Shown here: piece after piece, positions 6,992 to 15,111 of the stretch
Numbering within the stretch: the first letter of the stretch is position 1
Layout: each line of letters starts with the position of its first letter
Assembly (NCBI GenBank): GCA_015233755.1
Contig: JADFXA010000009.1
Span: 1-21,564 of the forward strand
Length of the DNA: 21,564 nucleotides
From: Desulfamplus sp.
Lineage (GTDB): Bacteria; Desulfobacterota; Desulfobacteria; Desulfobacterales; Desulfobacteraceae
Direction: 5' to 3'
Translations under genes and position numbers: made by a program
The notes under the pieces: model-generated
Seen by the model: only the letters and a program-made list of their open reading frames with translations
Told to the model about the DNA's origin: nothing
Databases searched by the model: none

Positions 6992-8587
6992 ATGAAAAAT
7001 ATAACAACATCGAAGCTCATTATCTTATCAGCTATTTTTTTTGTAGCTTTTACCAACATATCTTTTTTTTCTAATGTGATAGAAGTTTATCCAATCATTC
7101 AGAAAAACCTCCTATTTTTAGGCTCATTATCTCTTGTATTGACATGTGTAATTATATTTTTGCTCTCTTTGGTCTGCTATAAGCATACAGTTAAGCCTGT
7201 TTTAATTGTATTGTTTCTTATATCATCTATAACCAGCTATTTTATGGACAGCTATAATGTGGTTATAGATCACTTAATGATTCAGAATATTATTAAAACA
7301 GATATGGCTGAATCATTTGATCTTGTTAGCCTTAAATTGGTTCTCTATTTTGTTATTTTAGGAATTATACCATCTATATTTGTCTATAGAGTTAATATTA
7401 AATATTATCCTTCTAAGAAAGAATTTATTGCTCACTTAAAACTTTCATTGTTATCTTTGATTATTATTTTTTCTACGATTATGTTGTTAAGCAATTTTTA
7501 TGCATCTTTCTTCAGGGAGCATAAGCCATTAAGATATTACACAAATCCAGTTTATTATATTTATTCTACAGGAAAATACATTAACGGGCTTTTTAAAAAA
7601 GCATCTATTCCACTTAAACGAATTGGATTGGACGCAATAATACCTTTAGATGATACAAAAAGAGAGCTGATTGTCCTTGTTGTAGGAGAAGCCGCAAGAG
7701 CAGACCGGTTTTCTCTAAATGGATACGCCAGAAAGACAAATCCACTATTGCAGCAAAAAGAAAATCTTATCAGTTTTTCTAATTTTTGGTCTTGCGGTAC
7801 ATCTACAGCAATATCTGTACCATGTATGTTTTCAATTTATGGTAAGTCTAAATTCACCAATGAAAAAGGAGACACTACTGAGAATCTTCTCGATATTTTG
7901 CAACGTGCTGGAGTAGATGTCCTGTGGAGAGATAATAACTCTGACTCAAAAGGAGTTGCGTTAAGAGTAAATTATCAAGATTATAAAACACCAAAGATGA
8001 ACCCTATCTGTGATATAGAATGCAGAGATGAAGGAATGCTCTCAGGTTTACAGGATTATATTGATGCACATGAGAAAGGAGATATTTTTATTCTTTTACA
8101 TCAGATGGGAAATCATGGACCTGCTTACTATAAAAGATATCCGCCTTCTTTTGAGAAATATACTCCAGTATGCAAAACCAATCAGTTAGAGGATTGCACT
8201 AAGGAAGAAATTGGTAATGCCTATGATAACGCCATATTATATACCGATTATTTTTTATCAAAAGTAATTGATTTTCTTGAAACCAATAACACAAGTTTTG
8301 AAACAGCAATGTTTTATATAGGAGATCATGGAGAGTCTTTAGGTGAAAATGGACTTTATCTTCATGGACTTCCAAATATTCTTGCCCCTGATGCTCAGAA
8401 ACATATTCCATTTATAATGTGGTTTGGAGAAAGTTTTGATAAAGAAGAAATAAGATTCAATACTCTAAAAGAAAAGATACATAATGAATATTCTCACGAT
8501 AATATATTCCACACTATACTGAGTTTAATGGAAGTTGAAACATCTGTTTATGTGAAAGAAATGGATATAATACAACATAATGAATAA
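6992..8587 (+). CDS. eptA: Phosphoethanolamine transferase (EptA/MCR-type sulfatase-fold enzyme)
   Basis: This inner-membrane enzyme moves phosphoethanolamine from phosphatidylethanolamine to lipid A (or another envelope glycan), which lowers negative surface charge. The N-terminal ~190 residues hold about five hydrophobic helices. The periplasmic catalytic domain has VVGEAARADRFSLNGY (Glu233), SCGTSTAISVPCMF (nucleophile Thr272, with Cys268 and Cys278 at the positions of the conserved disulfide), and IGDHGESLGENGLYLHG (Asp445, His446). All four zinc/active-site positions of EptA and MCR proteins are therefore present, and 531 residues is typical. No Shine-Dalgarno precedes ATG 6992, so translation may couple to the gene 14 nt upstream. 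The stop overlaps the start of the PAP2 gene by 8 nt. Lipid A as acceptor is inferred from the family and from the phosphatase neighbour. Confidence 0.92.
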   Translation: MKNITTSKLIILSAIFFVAFTNISFFSNVIEVYPIIQKNLLFLGSLSLVLTCVIIFLLSLVCYKHTVKPVLIVLFLISSITSYFMDSYNVVIDHLMIQNIIKTDMAESFDLVSLKLVLYFVILGIIPSIFVYRVNIKYYPSKKEFIAHLKLSLLSLIIIFSTIMLLSNFYASFFREHKPLRYYTNPVYYIYSTGKYINGLFKKASIPLKRIGLDAIIPLDDTKRELIVLVVGEAARADRFSLNGYARKTNPLLQQKENLISFSNFWSCGTSTAISVPCMFSIYGKSKFTNEKGDTTENLLDILQRAGVDVLWRDNNSDSKGVALRVNYQDYKTPKMNPICDIECRDEGMLSGLQDYIDAHEKGDIFILLHQMGNHGPAYYKRYPPSFEKYTPVCKTNQLEDCTKEEIGNAYDNAILYTDYFLSKVIDFLETNNTSFETAMFYIGDHGESLGENGLYLHGLPNILAPDAQKHIPFIMWFGESFDKEEIRFNTLKEKIHNEYSHDNIFHTILSLMEVETSVYVKEMDIIQHNE

Positions 8588-9305
8588 AGAGACGCTGCAC
8601 AAATCAATAGTGATAACAACATTAATTTTAGTTCTCTCAATGTTGTTATTTGAAGTTAATAATATAGATATTACAATACAAAATTGGTTCTATAATTTTA
8701 ATCTAAATGAGTGGATAGTGGATCGTGATAACGCTGTTCTAAAATTTATTTTCTACGATGGTATAAAAAAAACTCTGATTATCTTTGCTGTAATTGTTTT
8801 AATCTCTTTAATATTTGGTAGAAAAAATAAATTACTTCAAACTTATAAAACAGGTTTATTGATTATAGTGTTTTCTGCAGTTCTTGTTCCTTCTGTTATT
8901 GGCTGGTTAAAAACCATTACAAACACTCCATGCCCTAAAAATCTTGCTTATTTTAATGGCTGTTATCCTTATGTAAAAGTGTTTGATAGATACCCATCAA
9001 CTTTTAAGCAGAAAGAAAAAATGGAATGTTTTCCAGCAGGCCATGCAAGCGGAGGCTTTGCACTTTTTTCACTGTTTTTCCTATTTAAAAGTAGAAAAAA
9101 CAAAATAATGGCTTTACTATTTGCAATGGTAATTGGGTGGAGTATGGGAATTTATAAAATGTTGATTGGCGACCATTTTTTCAGCCATACTTTTATTACA
9201 ATGATAATCTCATGGCTTATTGTTCTTATTGTTGTAAAATTGCAAACAATAATGATAGAGCTAAAAGTTAAAAATATCGGAGAAAATATAAGGAGAACTT
9301 TATGA
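8580..9305 (+). CDS. PAP2-superfamily membrane phosphatase, possible lipid A phosphatase
   Basis: The 241-residue protein has about five or six membrane helices and the three PAP2 catalytic blocks. Block 1 is KTITNTPCP (Lys111), block 2 is CFPAGHASGGFAL (His155), and block 3 is YKMLIGDHFFSH (His199). Block 3 differs from the classic SRxxxxxHxxxD: Lys193 replaces Arg and His203 replaces Asp. HxxxH is, as I recall, a feature of the PAP2 subgroup with 'CP....Y.G' after block 1. Overlap with eptA by 8 nt (ATGAATAA) implies translational coupling. In Helicobacter an lpxE phosphatase gene lies beside eptA and removes the phosphate that pEtN later replaces. A similar lipid A role is plausible here, but undecaprenyl diphosphate or phosphatidylglycerophosphate phosphatase activity cannot be excluded. 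Confidence 0.82.
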   Translation: MNKETLHKSIVITTLILVLSMLLFEVNNIDITIQNWFYNFNLNEWIVDRDNAVLKFIFYDGIKKTLIIFAVIVLISLIFGRKNKLLQTYKTGLLIIVFSAVLVPSVIGWLKTITNTPCPKNLAYFNGCYPYVKVFDRYPSTFKQKEKMECFPAGHASGGFALFSLFFLFKSRKNKIMALLFAMVIGWSMGIYKMLIGDHFFSHTFITMIISWLIVLIVVKLQTIMIELKVKNIGENIRRTL

Positions 9306-9535
9306 AAGACGATGTAACTATTTTTAGACCTTATCAATTTAAATTAGGGCATAAGATCAGAATAGAAGGTTCTGGAAGAAATGGAGATTGGGAAGTTATA
9401 AAACTTACTCCTAATAAGATGGTTATAGAATGTCCTATATCTCATGCACAAATCTCATGCGACAGATTCTGTTTTTTTGTTGAGGAAAAAAGCAACGAAG
9501 AGTGGCCTAAAATTGATGAACCTAATCAAGAGTAA
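9302..9535 (+). CDS. Small 77-residue protein of unknown function
   Basis: I do not recognise this protein. It starts at an ATGA overlap with the PAP2 gene, with a good AAGGAG (about 9289-9294) placed 7 nt before the ATG, which argues that it is real. It has no signal peptide or membrane segment. The sequence alternates hydrophobic and polar residues (for example KLGHKIRIEGSGRNGDWEVI and NKMVIECPI), suggesting a compact beta-rich cytosolic fold. Three Cys occur, in the sequence contexts IECPI, ISCDR and RFCFF. The C-terminal 15-20 residues are acidic and probably disordered (EEKSNEEWPKIDEP). Translational coupling to eptA and the PAP2 gene suggests a related job, perhaps regulatory, but nothing in the sequence states what it is. 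Confidence 0.7.
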   Translation: MKDDVTIFRPYQFKLGHKIRIEGSGRNGDWEVIKLTPNKMVIECPISHAQISCDRFCFFVEEKSNEEWPKIDEPNQE

Positions 9536-9548
9536 GGATTAAACAAAA

Positions 9549-10106
9549 ATGGAAAATCTTAAAAACAATAGAGCTGTTAAAGTAATTTTGATAATGGCAA
9601 TGACTCTTGATGGAAAGATTGCAAGACACTCAATGGAGCCTGTAGATTGGACAGGAAGTGCTGATAAGAAAAAGTTTGTTGAGATAACAAAAAAAGCTGG
9701 TGCTGTTATCATGGGTTCAACTACTTTTGAGACAATTGGTAAGCATCTTAAAGATAGGAAAAATATTGTTATGACAAGATTTCCCTCCCGTATGCTAAAG
9801 AAGATTTCGGGTGATAAATCTATTGACTTTAATGCTATTGAATTTACAGATAAAACTCCAAGTCAAATTCTTAGCTCACTTCAAATTGAAGGGTTTGATT
9901 CTGTAGCTTTGATAGGTGGCTCAACTATAAACACACTATTTGCATTGGAAAATCTTATTGATGAAATTTATATCACCCTTGTGCCAAAACTCTTTGGTAG
10001 TGGGCTGCCTCTTTTGTCAGGTGAGCTTGATATTAATCTTGAGCTTGCACAAGTTGATAAACTTGATAATAATTCAATTTTATTGAAATATAATGTTATA
10101 AAATAA
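9549..10106 (+). CDS. Dihydrofolate reductase / RibD C-terminal-like NADPH reductase family protein
   Basis: The 185-residue protein has the DHFR-like fold signature. It contains ILIMAMTLDGKIA (13-25), AVIMGSTTFETIG (52-64), KNIVMTRFP (71-79), VALIGGSTINTLF (119-131, the nucleotide-binding GG motif) and DEIYITLVPKLFGSGLPLL (138-156). This matches the RibD_C domain (PF01872), shared by riboflavin-pathway reductases and stand-alone reductases of unknown substrate. No deaminase domain is present, so it is not a full RibD. Classic FolA motifs are not obvious, so the substrate is open. AAGGA (9534-9538) precedes the ATG, and the gene begins 13 nt after the 77-residue gene, probably as the last of the operon. 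No clear terminator follows. Confidence 0.8.
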   Translation: MENLKNNRAVKVILIMAMTLDGKIARHSMEPVDWTGSADKKKFVEITKKAGAVIMGSTTFETIGKHLKDRKNIVMTRFPSRMLKKISGDKSIDFNAIEFTDKTPSQILSSLQIEGFDSVALIGGSTINTLFALENLIDEIYITLVPKLFGSGLPLLSGELDINLELAQVDKLDNNSILLKYNVIK

Positions 10107-10129
10107 TAGATTACCTTCTAATTTTTAAG

Positions 10130-10157
10130 TTGAGGGTTTTCGTAAATAACCTAATAT
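10130..10157 (+). promoter_or_regulatory. Candidate promoter for the penicillin-binding protein gene
   Basis: TTGAGG (10130-10135) and TAATAT (10152-10157) are spaced by 16 nt in the 116-nt gap before the PBP gene. Each matches its consensus hexamer in four or five positions. Assigned by eye only; the gap is very AT-rich, so chance matches are likely. Confidence 0.3.
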
Positions 10158-10222
10158 TGTGCCACTTAATCCTTAAAAAGAGATGTTATAAATTTAAAAT
10201 TTTAGGATACTGATGTAACGCT

Positions 10223-13009
10223 ATGAAAACGTTAAAAGATGATTTTGATTTTCAAGAAAGAGCTTTTCAAGAAAAAAGCTCATTTTTTAATTTTTTGAAA
10301 AAGAAGAAAAGTAGTAAAGCAAATTTTAATGAATTAAGTGAAGATTTATCTGATGAATTAGAAGAAGATTATTTAAATAAATTAATGGAAGAGCGGTTTG
10401 ATGAAATTAGACCACTAAGTAATAAATTGAAGGTAGAAAAGAGCTCAATACTTAACAGGTTAAATAGAATAAAATCTTTTAATAAGCAGTTTAATGAAAA
10501 AAATTTTGAAAAGAGAGTTCCTCACAATCTAAGAGTTAAACCGCTTGAAAAAAGTCTTTTTTCAACTTTTCTTAAATGGGCATTTGGATTAGCTTTTTTT
10601 TGCGCAGCAGGAGTTTTCATAGCTATAACACTTTTATATCTTCATATTAACAGCGATCTGCCTAAAATTAACAAGTTAGCCGACTACAGACCCCCAACTG
10701 TTACCAATATTTTTTCAGATAATGGCACAAAAATCGGAGAATTTTATAAAGAGAGGCGTATAGTTTTGCCAATTTCTGCAATGCCGCCAGCGCTTATAAA
10801 CGCTTTTGTAGCTGCTGAAGATTCGAGATTTAGAGAGCATGTAGGAATTGATTTAATAGGTATTATCAGAGCTTTTATTAAAAATATGCAAGCTGGTTCT
10901 ATAGTGCAGGGGGGAAGTACAATTACCCAACAGGTTACCAAATCATTTTTACTTACACCAGAGAGGACATATAAAAGAAAGATTAAAGAGGTTATATTAG
11001 CCTATCGCATTGATAAAACATTCTCAAAAGATGATATTCTCTTTCTTTACCTAAATCAAATTTATCTTGGGCATGGAGCTTATGGAGTAGAAGCTGCTGC
11101 GCAAAACTATTTTGGTAAACATGCAAACGAGTTGAACCTTGCAGAGTGTGCAATGTTAGCTGGTCTTCCACAAGCACCAAGCCGTTATTCTCCATTTAAA
11201 CACCCAGAGCTTGCAAAAGAGAGGCAATTATATGTTTTGAAGCGGATGAAAGAAGAGGGGTATATATCAACTGATGATATGAATCAGGCAATAGCTGTAA
11301 ATCTTGATATTCAGCCCAAAAAAAACTTTTTTAGCGAAACAGTGCCTTGGTACACAGAGTATATAAGGCGATATGCAATTGAAAAATATGGTGAAGATAT
11401 GATCTACAATCAAGGAATTAATATCTACACCTCTGTAAATATAGAATTACAAAAAGTAGCTGAAAATGCCGTAGAGAGAGGTCTTCAAGAGCTTGAGAAG
11501 CGTCATGGATATGGAGGGCCTCTTAAGAATGTATCATCTCTTGGTATTGACTCATTTAGCCGCAAAATAGCAGCATCTTTACCTAATGGTGGTATTCTTG
11601 AAGATGGCAAAATTTATAAAGGTGTTATTACTGATATTGATATTGAAAACGATTCTGCTGGTGTAAGGGTCGGAAAAAATGTTGGAATTATTAACCTTAA
11701 AGGGACAGCATGGTCAACTATTGGGAATATAAATAAAAGTAAAGAAAATTCTGAGCAGATTGAAGATTCTGAATCAAGTTCTAAAGTCGAAATCCCTAAA
11801 AAATCTCTAAAGATAGGAGATGTTGTATTAGTAAAGACTTTAAATGTACTTGATAAGGGCAAGATTAGAGACGATGCTGCTAATTCTGGAGAGGTAGATA
11901 AAATTGATAACCTTAAAAAAGCAGATTGGGAATTTGCATTAGAACTTGAGCCAGAAGTTGAAGGGGCTTTAATAAGTATCGAGGCAAATACAGGATATGT
12001 AAAGGCTATGGTTGGAGGAAGAAATTACCATGCAAGCCAATTTAATAGAGCAGTTCAATCAAAGCGCCAACCCGGATCTGCGTTTAAGCCCATAATATAT
12101 GCTGCTGCACTGGATAAAGGATATACAACATCTTCAATAATAATTGATTCTCCAATTGCTTTTAAAGATGGCAGTAACAAGGTGTGGAAGCCACAAAATT
12201 ATAGCGAAACATTTTATGGACCAACAAGGTTACGCGAGGCTTTAGTGAAATCTCGAAATGTGGTCACAGTTAAGATTGTTCAAGATATTGGTGTTGATTA
12301 TGTTATTGAATATGCAAAAAAACTTGGTATTACATCTCCCATAGAAAAAAACCTATCAATAGCACTTGGATCTTGTGGAATCTCTCTTTTAGAGCTTGTA
12401 AGAGCTTATTCAGTGTTTTCTAATCTTGGTTATTTAATTGAACCTGTATTTATTACAAAAATAGTTGACAGGGATAATAATGTAATAGAAGAGGCTCAGC
12501 CTAAAAAAGAGAATGTTATTGATATGGCTACAGCATATATAATGACCAACATGATGGAGAGTGTTGTTCAATCAGGAACTGCAACTAAGGCAAAAGAGCT
12601 TGGTCGTCCAGCAGCCTGCAAAACAGGGACTACAAATGATATGAACGATGCGCTTTTTGTAGGTTATACTCCGCAATATACTACTGGAGTATGGGTAGGG
12701 TTTGATAAGAAAAAATCTCTCGGAAAGGGTGAAAGCGGCGCAAGGTCTGCTATTCCTATCTGGTTAGAGTATATGAAGAACGCATTAGAAGGTGCACCTG
12801 TTATGGAGTTTAATGTGCCTGAAGGTGTTGTATTTCACAATGTTGATCCAAATACAGGTCTTTTGTCTGATAGCGAATATGGTGTTATAAAAGAGTGTTT
12901 TAAGGAAGGTGTGCTTCCAACAAGAAGAGTCATAGAGTCAACAGGTGAAATTGAAGAACAAGATATTCCAGTTACAGAGCAAGAAGATTTTTTTAAGTCT
13001 GATATATAA
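10223..13009 (+). CDS. mrcA: Class A penicillin-binding protein 1A (glycosyltransferase / transpeptidase)
   Basis: This bifunctional murein synthase polymerises glycan strands and cross-links peptides in the periplasm. Order of parts: a highly charged cytosolic tail (1 to about 114), a membrane anchor (about 116-141), and the GT51 domain with AAEDSRFREHVGID (catalytic Glu199) and QGGSTITQQVTKSF. An OB-like insert follows (about 420-575), then the transpeptidase with PGSAFKP (Ser619, Lys622), SRN (677-679) and KTGTTND (Lys800). All catalytic residues are present. The 928 residues exceed the usual ~800-850 because of the long N-terminal tail and two polar inserts in the OB region (about 502-530 and 543-570). 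No strong Shine-Dalgarno lies before ATG 10223; AGGA is about 15 nt away. The gene stands alone, followed by a clear terminator. Confidence 0.93.
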   Translation: MKTLKDDFDFQERAFQEKSSFFNFLKKKKSSKANFNELSEDLSDELEEDYLNKLMEERFDEIRPLSNKLKVEKSSILNRLNRIKSFNKQFNEKNFEKRVPHNLRVKPLEKSLFSTFLKWAFGLAFFCAAGVFIAITLLYLHINSDLPKINKLADYRPPTVTNIFSDNGTKIGEFYKERRIVLPISAMPPALINAFVAAEDSRFREHVGIDLIGIIRAFIKNMQAGSIVQGGSTITQQVTKSFLLTPERTYKRKIKEVILAYRIDKTFSKDDILFLYLNQIYLGHGAYGVEAAAQNYFGKHANELNLAECAMLAGLPQAPSRYSPFKHPELAKERQLYVLKRMKEEGYISTDDMNQAIAVNLDIQPKKNFFSETVPWYTEYIRRYAIEKYGEDMIYNQGINIYTSVNIELQKVAENAVERGLQELEKRHGYGGPLKNVSSLGIDSFSRKIAASLPNGGILEDGKIYKGVITDIDIENDSAGVRVGKNVGIINLKGTAWSTIGNINKSKENSEQIEDSESSSKVEIPKKSLKIGDVVLVKTLNVLDKGKIRDDAANSGEVDKIDNLKKADWEFALELEPEVEGALISIEANTGYVKAMVGGRNYHASQFNRAVQSKRQPGSAFKPIIYAAALDKGYTTSSIIIDSPIAFKDGSNKVWKPQNYSETFYGPTRLREALVKSRNVVTVKIVQDIGVDYVIEYAKKLGITSPIEKNLSIALGSCGISLLELVRAYSVFSNLGYLIEPVFITKIVDRDNNVIEEAQPKKENVIDMATAYIMTNMMESVVQSGTATKAKELGRPAACKTGTTNDMNDALFVGYTPQYTTGVWVGFDKKKSLGKGESGARSAIPIWLEYMKNALEGAPVMEFNVPEGVVFHNVDPNTGLLSDSEYGVIKECFKEGVLPTRRVIESTGEIEEQDIPVTEQEDFFKSDI

Positions 13010-13046
13010 TTTTGAATAATTTTTCAATCACAACTAATTGATATTT

Positions 13047-13083
13047 AAAAGATTTGTCATTTTAAAAAAATGACAAATCTTTT
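13047..13083 (+). terminator. Rho-independent terminator after the PBP1A gene
   Basis: AGATTTGTCATTTT (13050-13063) is perfectly complementary to AAAATGACAAATCT (13067-13080), with a 3-nt A loop. The stem extends by flanking AAA with TTT. The T-run CTTTTT follows directly on the + strand. It lies 38 nt after the stop of the PBP gene. Confidence 0.8.
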
Positions 13084-13357
13084 TCCTACCTAATTATCTA
13101 TTCAACTATCCACGAACATATTATGTTAAACTCCAATATTTGATCCAATAGCGTTAGCTTTAGCTAATCCTTAAATATAAGCGGAAATATTTTAAAACCA
13201 CTCTTTAAAATTAAGATTTTTTCCTTATATTTGCCAAGACGTTATACTTATTTGAGCTTTATCATCTTTATTTAAGACGGTTATGGTTTTTAAATCTATT
13301 TCAAGATGGTCATGCAACTTATTAAAATTATAAACAAAACAATTTAAAGGAGGGAAC
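13084..13357. other. Intergenic stretch before the ABC transporter operon
   Basis: With the terminator just before it, this completes a 348-base non-coding gap. I see no open frame with coding character. It holds a TATACT (13243-13248) without a convincing -35 partner, and a tiny TTAGCT/AGCTAA inverted repeat near 13155-13168. A strong Shine-Dalgarno, AAAGGAGGG (13346-13354), lies just before the GTG start. A promoter for the operon is expected here but cannot be placed with confidence. Confidence 0.5.
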
Positions 13358-14296
13358 GTGATAGAGGTCAAAAATCTGACCAAATACTACAATAATTTTT
13401 GCGCAGTTGACGGAATTAATCTTGAGATCAAAAAAGGTGAAATTCTTGGGCTTCTTGGTCCAAACGGTGCTGGAAAAACAACGACGCTTAGAATGCTTAC
13501 CGGTTTTTTCAAGCCAACTGCTGGTGATATTATGGTCAAAGGTATATCAATTTTAGATAACACTCTTGAGGTCAAAGAGCTAATGGGCTATCTGCCTGAA
13601 TCTGCTCCATTATACCACAACATGCTGGTTTATGATTATCTTTGCTATGTTGCAAAAATAAGAAATATTAAAGGTGATAAGATTGACTCAAGGCTTAAAG
13701 AGTTGTCAGAACTTTGCGGGCTTTCAAATATAATGCACCAGTCAATTAATGAGCTTTCAAAAGGTTTGAAGCAAAGAGTTGGTCTTGCTCATGCAATGAT
13801 GAATGATCCTGAAATTTTAATTTTAGATGAGCCAACATCAGGACTTGATCCTAATCAAATTGCTGAAATAAGAGAAATCATAAAGAGAATTGGAAAAGAG
13901 AAGACCATAATCTTTTCTACCCATATTTTAAGCGAAGCAGAGGCAACCTGCGATAGAATCGTTATTATAAATAAGGGGAAAATTGTTGCTGATGACTCAA
14001 CCCAAAAGCTCAAAAATCGTGCTGCATCAGGCTCAACAATAAATCTATCTTTATATGATGTTAATGGATCTGATGCTTTGCAAATTTTAAAAAGCGTTGC
14101 ACCAGATATTGAGGTCTCTAAAAAAGAGTCTTCTGAAAAGGGTCTTATATCTTTTGAAATACAAAGCAGCACATCAAAAGATTTAAGAAAAGATATTTAT
14201 CTTAAAATTAAAGAGACAGATTGGGTTATTGCAGAGCTTAAACAAGAATCACAGACTCTTGAGAGCATATTCCATGAGCTTACTAAAGGAAACTAA
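13358..14296 (+). CDS. ABC transporter ATP-binding protein, GldA-like
   Basis: This cytosolic ATPase energises the permease encoded next. The 312 residues carry Walker A GPNGAGKT (34-41), a Q-loop region reading YLPESAPLY where GldA-type ATPases commonly have Glu for Gln (Glu81), the signature LSKGLKQR (133-140), Walker B LILDEP (154-159) and the switch His189 (FSTHILSEAEATCDR). The C-terminal ~90 residues form the regulatory extension usual for ABC-2 ATPases. The start is GTG at 13358, chosen because an almost perfect AAAGGAGGG lies about 4 nt upstream and the protein then begins MIEVKNLTKYY, as expected for the family. The neighbours (ABC-2 permease, GldG-like, DUF4340) match the gliding-type ABC cassette. 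In non-gliding bacteria the substrate is unknown. Confidence 0.92.
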   Translation: MIEVKNLTKYYNNFCAVDGINLEIKKGEILGLLGPNGAGKTTTLRMLTGFFKPTAGDIMVKGISILDNTLEVKELMGYLPESAPLYHNMLVYDYLCYVAKIRNIKGDKIDSRLKELSELCGLSNIMHQSINELSKGLKQRVGLAHAMMNDPEILILDEPTSGLDPNQIAEIREIIKRIGKEKTIIFSTHILSEAEATCDRIVIINKGKIVADDSTQKLKNRAASGSTINLSLYDVNGSDALQILKSVAPDIEVSKKESSEKGLISFEIQSSTSKDLRKDIYLKIKETDWVIAELKQESQTLESIFHELTKGN

Positions 14297-14392
14297 TTTT
14301 GTTATCAGTGGTATCTAAATATAAATAGCTAAATTATTGATGGACTCTGGTTATTAGATAACCGTTTATAACTAAACCTTAGGGATTGAACA

Positions 14393-15097
14393 ATGAAACA
14401 GATTATTAACATAGCAGCTAAAGAGTTTAAAGATTACTTTATCTCACCCATTGCATACATTGTTATTTCAATATTTCTTGTTGTAACTGGGTGGTTTTTC
14501 TTTTCCACATTTTTTCTTTTTGACACAGCAGATATGAGAAATTTTTTCTCTATGCTGCCTATCATATTTTCTTTTGTCATACCAGCAGTAACCATGCGTC
14601 TCTTTTCCGAAGAGATGAATATTGGCTCTTATGAGATTCTATTAACCATGCCTGTCTCATTTACAGACATTGCAGTTGGAAAATTTTTGGCAGCAACCCT
14701 TTTTTCAGCCTGTATGCTGTTTCCAACCCTATCTTACCCTATATTTATATCATTTATTGGAGAGGTTGATCCAGGCCCTGTTATTGGAGGATATATTGGG
14801 TCAATCCTTCTTTCAGGAGCATTTTGTGCGGTTGGCATATTTGCATCATCTTTAACCCGCAACCAAATTGTAGCTTTTATCATTGGTGCGGCAATCTGCT
14901 TTACATTAACCATACTTGATCAACTTCTCTTTTTTGTTCCATCATATATTACAGATATTATGGCTTTTCTTGGTGCTGATGCCCATTTTCAAAGCATTGC
15001 TAAGGGTATAATAGATTCAAGAGATATACTCTACTTTTTAAGCGTAATCTTTATTGGGCTTTTTGGAACTTATATTGTGATGCAGGAGAGAAATTAA
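14393..15097 (+). CDS. ABC-2 type permease, GldF-like
   Basis: The 234-residue integral membrane protein has about six hydrophobic helices. It contains the conserved loop FSEEMNIGSYEILLTMPVSF after helix 2, followed by DIAVGKFLAA. This is characteristic of the GldF/NosY-like ABC-2 permeases that pair with GldA-type ATPases. The N terminus begins IINIAAKEFKDYFISPIAY, also typical of the family. An AGGGATT lies about 7-10 nt before the ATG. A short GGTTAT/ATAACC hairpin (about 14349-14363) lies in the 96-nt gap after the ATPase gene. The GldG-like gene follows after 14 nt. The substrate is unknown; gliding itself is not implied. Confidence 0.9.
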   Translation: MKQIINIAAKEFKDYFISPIAYIVISIFLVVTGWFFFSTFFLFDTADMRNFFSMLPIIFSFVIPAVTMRLFSEEMNIGSYEILLTMPVSFTDIAVGKFLAATLFSACMLFPTLSYPIFISFIGEVDPGPVIGGYIGSILLSGAFCAVGIFASSLTRNQIVAFIIGAAICFTLTILDQLLFFVPSYITDIMAFLGADAHFQSIAKGIIDSRDILYFLSVIFIGLFGTYIVMQERN

Positions 15098-15111
15098 GGA
15101 GAGAAACTATT

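Noticed and set aside
9549..10106. True dihydrofolate reductase (FolA) or full RibD.
   Set aside because: The sequence fits the RibD_C-like family better. There is no deaminase domain and the usual FolA substrate-site motifs are not evident, so only the family is claimed.
10167..10177. TAATCCTTAAA occurs upstream of the PBP1A gene and again at 13165-13175 upstream of the ABC operon, suggesting a shared operator.
   Set aside because: It is an 11-base AT-rich match with no symmetry and different distance to the genes; chance is likely in this composition.
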